This document shows, in pieces, positions 7,563 through 10,126 of a stretch of DNA of 10,126 bases. The notes beneath the pieces were generated by a model. The model was given only the letters and a program-made list of their open reading frames with translations, was not told the DNA's origin and ran no database searches. Every line of letters begins with the position of its first letter. Positions within the stretch are counted from its first letter, which is position 1. Origin of the DNA: Firmicutes bacterium UBA3914 (GTDB lineage Bacteria; Bacillota; Limnochordia; Darwinibacteriales; Darwinibacteriaceae); assembly GCA_002391385.1 (NCBI GenBank), contig DGEY01000099.1:1-10126 (forward strand). The letters run 5' to 3'. The position numbers and the translations under genes were made by a program.

Positions 7563-7628
7563 GGTAACTCGCGGTAACTTCTCTTCGGGTAAAAAAAGCG
7601 TTAAAATTGGGGTGAAAGGGCGGTAACT
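7563..7628 (+). repeat. Three direct GGTAACT repeats (candidate operator)
   Basis: GGTAACT occurs at 7563-7569, 7573-7579 and 7622-7628. The last two extend to the 9-mer GCGGTAACT (7571-7579 and 7620-7628). The first pair is spaced 10 bases start to start, about one helical turn, as in tandem half-sites of many response-regulator operators. The copies flank the best -10-like hexamer of the lipoprotein leader. The repeats are seen directly; the operator role is inference. Confidence 0.45.
7602..7607 (+). promoter_or_regulatory. Candidate -10 element for the lipoprotein gene
   Basis: TAAAAT matches the sigma-A -10 consensus TATAAT at five of six positions, in an AT-rich patch between terminator and gene. 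The hexamer 17 bases upstream (TTCTCT, 7579-7584) is a poor -35, so the promoter would be weak or activator-dependent. A GGTAACT copy abuts that -35 position. Confidence 0.3.
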
Positions 7629-7630
7629 AG

Positions 7631-7647
7631 GCGAGCAGCGGGCTCGC
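7631..7647 (+). other. Leader hairpin before lipoprotein ribosome site
   Basis: GCGAGC (7631-7636) pairs with GCTCGC (7642-7647) across a 5-base loop, 5 bases before the AAGGAG ribosome site. It is probably in the 5' untranslated region and could affect translation or stability. The stem is only 6 bp and could be incidental. Confidence 0.35.
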
Positions 7648-7652
7648 TAAGG

Positions 7653-7658
7653 AAGGAG
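7653..7658 (+). promoter_or_regulatory. Ribosome binding site supporting a TTG start
   Basis: AAGGAG lies 8 bases before TTG 7667. With the lysine-containing n-region that follows, it makes the rare TTG start credible; no ATG or GTG nearby in frame gives a complete lipoprotein signal peptide. Confidence 0.75.
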
Positions 7659-7666
7659 AGGACGAG

Positions 7667-8779
7667 TTGGCCAAAGGAAAGCCCTATTTTGTGCTCGCCT
7701 TGCTTGTCATCCTGGCGGCGGCCTTGGTAGGCTGCGATGGGGAGCTGGGTGTGTACACTGTGAGCGGAACTGTGTGGGAGGAAGACAGCGGTAATCCCCT
7801 GGCAGGGGCAGCCGTGACGCTGGGTGAACAGCGCACCGTAACCAATGCCCGGGGGCAGTATGCCTTTGCTGAGGTTCCCGGGGGAGAGCAGCTGCTCCAG
7901 GTGGAGCTGGCGGGATATGAGCCCGCCTCTGTTCAGCTGAACTTGAGGAAAGACAGCACCGTGGATGTGGGTTTAGTGTCGCCCCTTCCGGTGCTCAGGG
8001 ACAGTGGTTTCCATTTCGTTGATGGCGAGGGAGCTGTGTTGAAAGCCGGTGAGGGCACCACCGCGCCCCGGGCGGAAATCCTCTACTACCTGCGCTTCTT
8101 GTTTGCCGACCCGGATGCTGTGGAGATTGACTCTGTGGAGGCGGTGCTCAACGGAGTCGTCATCGGTTCGGCGCTGTACCGGGAGATGTGGATGGGGGCC
8201 GCAGGACTGCCCCTGGAGCCGGGCACCAACACCGTGCAGCTGCGGGTCTGGGACAGCGCAGGCTGGGCCAGAACCAGCAAACTGTACACCATCGATTTTG
8301 ACGTGGAGCGTTTGGATTTGCGGGTGCTGCTGAGCTGGGACAAGGATGCCGACCTGGATCTGCACTTGTTTAAGCGGGAGAGCGACGAGGGCAATGTCTT
8401 CGATTGGTACACCGAAGACCGCCACCTCTCTTACTGGTCACAGCCGGAGGACTTCGGCGAAGGCCCTGCCCAGAACCCTGTTCTCGATTGGGATGGTTAT
8501 GGTCCAAGGGGTTGGGATGGTTTATACTTAGAGGAAATGACGCCGGGGGATTACCACATCTGGATATCGGCTTGGCATATTGCGGAACCGATCCAGGCCC
8601 AGGTTAAGGTGATTGTGGATGCCACCGCAGACACGCGCAGCGAGTCGATTACCGCAGTGGAACTTACCGAGGATGATCAGGACCTGCCGGTTTACATCAC
8701 CACTGTGCGGGTACATGAGGATGGAACCAAGGAGCTGATTCACGTAGAACCTGAAGTTGCAAGTATTGCTGAAGGTTGA
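7667..8779 (+). CDS. Lipoprotein: CarboxypepD_reg-like plus DUF2135/YfaP-like domains
   Basis: A 370-residue predicted lipoprotein of unknown function. Residues 1-22 form a type II signal peptide (MAKGK n-region, hydrophobic core 8-20) with lipobox LVGC and lipidated Cys23, so it should be anchored on the outer face of the cytoplasmic membrane. Residues about 30-103 look like a carboxypeptidase regulatory-like/PEGA beta-sandwich: VSGTVWEEDSGNPLAGAAVTL, then TNARGQYAFAEVPGG and a GYEP turn. Residues about 112-212 look Ig-like, with NTVQLRVWDSAGW. Residues about 217-315 resemble DUF2135/YfaP proteins: LSWDKDADLDLHLF, then SYWS, VLDWDGYGPRGWDG and TPGDYHIWISAW. The acidic pattern DKDADLDLH suggests metal or carbohydrate binding, but no catalytic motif is seen. 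The start is TTG. It has its own leader after the arabinose terminator and is probably monocistronic. Domain calls are from motif resemblance only. A surface carbohydrate-binding or sensory role is possible but unproven. Confidence 0.8.
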   Translation: MAKGKPYFVLALLVILAAALVGCDGELGVYTVSGTVWEEDSGNPLAGAAVTLGEQRTVTNARGQYAFAEVPGGEQLLQVELAGYEPASVQLNLRKDSTVDVGLVSPLPVLRDSGFHFVDGEGAVLKAGEGTTAPRAEILYYLRFLFADPDAVEIDSVEAVLNGVVIGSALYREMWMGAAGLPLEPGTNTVQLRVWDSAGWARTSKLYTIDFDVERLDLRVLLSWDKDADLDLHLFKRESDEGNVFDWYTEDRHLSYWSQPEDFGEGPAQNPVLDWDGYGPRGWDGLYLEEMTPGDYHIWISAWHIAEPIQAQVKVIVDATADTRSESITAVELTEDDQDLPVYITTVRVHEDGTKELIHVEPEVASIAEG

Positions 8780-8855
8780 GGTGTTGACGACTGCTAGCCG
8801 GAGGCAGCAGAGCAAGACAGTGCCAACAACTCTTCATGATCTCTCCAAGGTCACC

Positions 8856-8896
8856 GGGAAGCAGCTCGAACACAGGCACGGTTCGGGCTGCTTCCC
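8856..8896 (+). repeat. 16-bp inverted repeat downstream of the lipoprotein gene
   Basis: Bases 8856-8871 pair with 8881-8896 over 16 consecutive positions, one of them a G-U pair, around a 9-base loop (ACAGGCACG). The outer ten pairs are GGGAAGCAGC with GCTGCTTCCC. It starts 77 bases after the lipoprotein stop. CTGTTC follows rather than a T-run. It may act as a 3' stability or termination structure or be part of a small RNA. Only the structure is supported. Confidence 0.6.
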
Positions 8897-8910
8897 CTGT
8901 TCAGGAGAGA

Positions 8911-8941
8911 GGTAGCCCCGGGAGGCTTTATACCCTGGCTA
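8911..8941 (+). other. Possible interrupted hairpin upstream of the kinase gene
   Basis: TAGCC (8913-8917) can pair with GGCTA (8937-8941), and inside it GGG (8920-8922) with CCC (8933-8935). An alternative fold pairs GGTA (8911-8914) with TACC (8931-8934). The AT-rich stretch that follows (8941-8980) has -10-like TATAAG at 8960-8965 but no good -35 partner. This is weak evidence for a leader or promoter region. Confidence 0.2.
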
Positions 8942-8993
8942 AGTTGGTGTAAGATTATCTATAAGAAGATTTTCCCAAAAATGGGGTAAGGCC

Positions 8994-10126
8994 ATGAAAG
9001 CGGTAAGGCAGGTATTCGTGGAGAAGTTTTTCGGAAGGCATCTCGATTTAAGGGAGCGCTTGTTTAACCTCCTGGCCATTGGCGGCATTGTCATCAGTTT
9101 GACCATGGCCGCCGGAACTGTGCTCACAGGGGCAGGGCCCGTGCATTTCCTGGTGAACATGGCATTGGCCGCAGTTTCCTTTGGACTCCTCTATCTTTCC
9201 CGCCGGACCGGAACTACCGCCTCGCCTACCTTTTGACCGTGATCTGCATCTTCATGATCCTTTTTCCCGCAGCCTTCTTCGTTTCGGACGGGTATCGGGG
9301 CGGCATGCCGGTGTTCTTCGTGTTCGCCGTGACCATTTCCGTGTTTATGCTCAGGGGGCGCCTGGCCTGCATCGTCACAGGGTTGGAACTGGCCCTTTAT
9401 GTGGGAATCAGCGTTTTCGCCTACCTCTACCCCACCTATATCCGGCACTTCGACAGCGAGATCGGCAGGCTCCAGGATGTGGTCCTCTCCTTCGTCACTG
9501 TGAGCATTGCCCTGGGCATCATCATGCACTATCACATCCGCCTCAACTATGAACAGCAGCGGGAACTGGAAAGGGCCCGGGAGGAAGCCTTGGCCTTGAG
9601 CAAGGTGAAGACCACCTTCTTGACCAACATGAGCCACGAGATCCGCACACCCATCAACGTGATCCTGGGCATGAATGAGATGATCCTAAGGGAAAGCACT
9701 TCCGATCAGATCCGCCGCTACGCCTCGAACATCCAGATCGCGGGCAAGACCCTGCTCAGCTTGATCAACAACATCCTGGATCTGGCCAAAATCGAATCGG
9801 GCAAGCTGGAGCTCATGGAGGAGAACTACAAGACGGTGGACCTCATCTTTGACCTGGTGGTGATTGGCCGGGAAAGCGCCGCCAGAAAAGGGCTGGTGTT
9901 CCAGACCCAGGTGGACCGCAATCTGCCCAGCGCCTTTTACGGCGACTCCCTCCACATCAAGCGGGTGGTGGTCAACTTCCTGTCCAATGCCGTGAAGTAC
10001 ACCAACGAGGGGTTTGTCACCTTGGGAGTCAGCTGCAAGGAGGTGGAGGGCCAGACGGTGCTTTGCATCTCCGTGCAGGATACGGGGATCGGCATCGATC
10101 CAGGCGATCTGGACCGCCTCTTCGAA
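8994..10126 (+). CDS. Six-TM sensor histidine kinase, frameshifted and 3' partial
   Basis: A membrane sensor kinase gene whose frame is broken. The first frame (ATG 8994) encodes 80 residues and stops at 9234-9236. From about 9209 the next frame reads RNYRLAYLLTVICIF and stays open to the window end. Adding one base near 9210-9212 joins LLYLSRRTG to NYRLAYLL and gives one continuous protein typical of Clostridia hybrid-type kinases. That protein has six hydrophobic segments (first two at residues 26-46 and 50-68), then a short charged linker with no visible PAS or HAMP domain. Next come HisKA with FLTNMSHEIRTPINVILGMNEM (phosphoacceptor His, codon 9635-9637) and HATPase_c with N-box NFLSNAVKYT (Asn codon 9974-9976) and G1 box DTGIGI (from 10079). 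The G2 box and any receiver domain lie past the window. The ribosome site is weak (GGGG, 8983-8986). The ligand and target genes are unknown. Confidence 0.85.
9209..9212 (+). other. Apparent one-base deletion (frameshift) in the kinase gene
   Basis: In the run CCGGAAC, frame 0 reads ACC GGA ACT ACC, whereas the downstream kinase frame reads CGG AAC TAC CGC. If the run had GGG instead of GG, the reading would be R-R-T-G-N-Y-R-L-A-Y, restoring one frame across the third TM segment. No slippery heptamer is present, so programmed frameshifting is unlikely. The cause is a real mutation or an assembly error. Confidence 0.8.

Noticed and set aside
7592..7605. A possible catabolite-response (cre) site in the A-rich AGCGTTAAAA stretch.
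   Set aside because: The central CG matches but the conserved outer T-G and C-A positions mostly do not, so it falls short of the cre consensus.
9200..9236. Programmed ribosomal frameshifting in the kinase gene.
   Set aside because: There is no slippery heptamer, internal Shine-Dalgarno or clear downstream structure, and kinases of this type are normally one continuous frame.
9181..9552. A 123-codon + strand frame within the kinase gene.
   Set aside because: It is in the third frame, lacks hydrophobic segments or kinase motifs, and overlaps the true kinase frame, which continues to the HisKA and HATPase motifs.
1..10126. CRISPR arrays, tRNA or rRNA genes, insertion sequences and phage or defence genes.
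   Set aside because: No regularly spaced repeats, tRNA-like cloverleaf, rRNA segments, transposase motifs or terminal inverted repeats were seen by eye. The Tn5 end at base 1 is library adapter, not a resident transposon.

Overview
The window looks like a piece of a GC-rich member of the Bacillota, probably an anaerobic or thermophilic Clostridia/Limnochordia-type lineage recovered from a metagenome. The reasons are strong GGAGG-type ribosome binding sites, a TTG start on a lipoprotein gene, a Gram-positive araB-araD-araA gene order, and arabinose enzymes closest (from memory) to Bacillus/Geobacillus proteins. The taxonomic placement is inference. The first 19 bases are not genomic: they are the Tn5/Nextera mosaic-end adapter, so the sequence starts at an untrimmed read end.

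Bases 20-7503 form an intracellular L-arabinose utilisation cluster, all on the + strand. It begins with a 5'-truncated GH127 beta-L-arabinofuranosidase, followed by araB (ribulokinase), araD (ribulose-5-phosphate 4-epimerase), araA (arabinose isomerase) and abfA (GH51 alpha-L-arabinofuranosidase). The two glycosidases release L-arabinose from beta- and alpha-linked arabino-oligosaccharides. AraA converts arabinose to L-ribulose, AraB phosphorylates it, and AraD makes D-xylulose 5-phosphate for the pentose phosphate pathway. None of the intact enzymes has a signal peptide, so substrates must be imported. No transporter or AraR-like regulator lies in the window. The araB-araD and araD-araA gaps are 15 and 13 bases. 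The araA-abfA gap holds a perfect 11-bp hairpin, and a terminator-like hairpin follows abfA.

Bases 7504-8993 hold a single lipoprotein gene and its flanks. The leader carries three copies of GGTAACT. The protein has a lipobox, a carboxypeptidase-regulatory-like beta-sandwich domain and a C-terminal DUF2135/YfaP-like domain. A 16-bp hairpin lies downstream.

Bases 8994-10126 are the start of a six-TM sensor histidine kinase gene, interrupted by an apparent one-base deletion near 9209-9212 and cut by the window end.

Most of the window is a well-understood pathway. I found no clear undescribed system. The items most worth a second look are the adapter-derived N-terminus, the kinase frameshift, the GGTAACT repeats, the unexplained hairpins and the uncharacterised lipoprotein.
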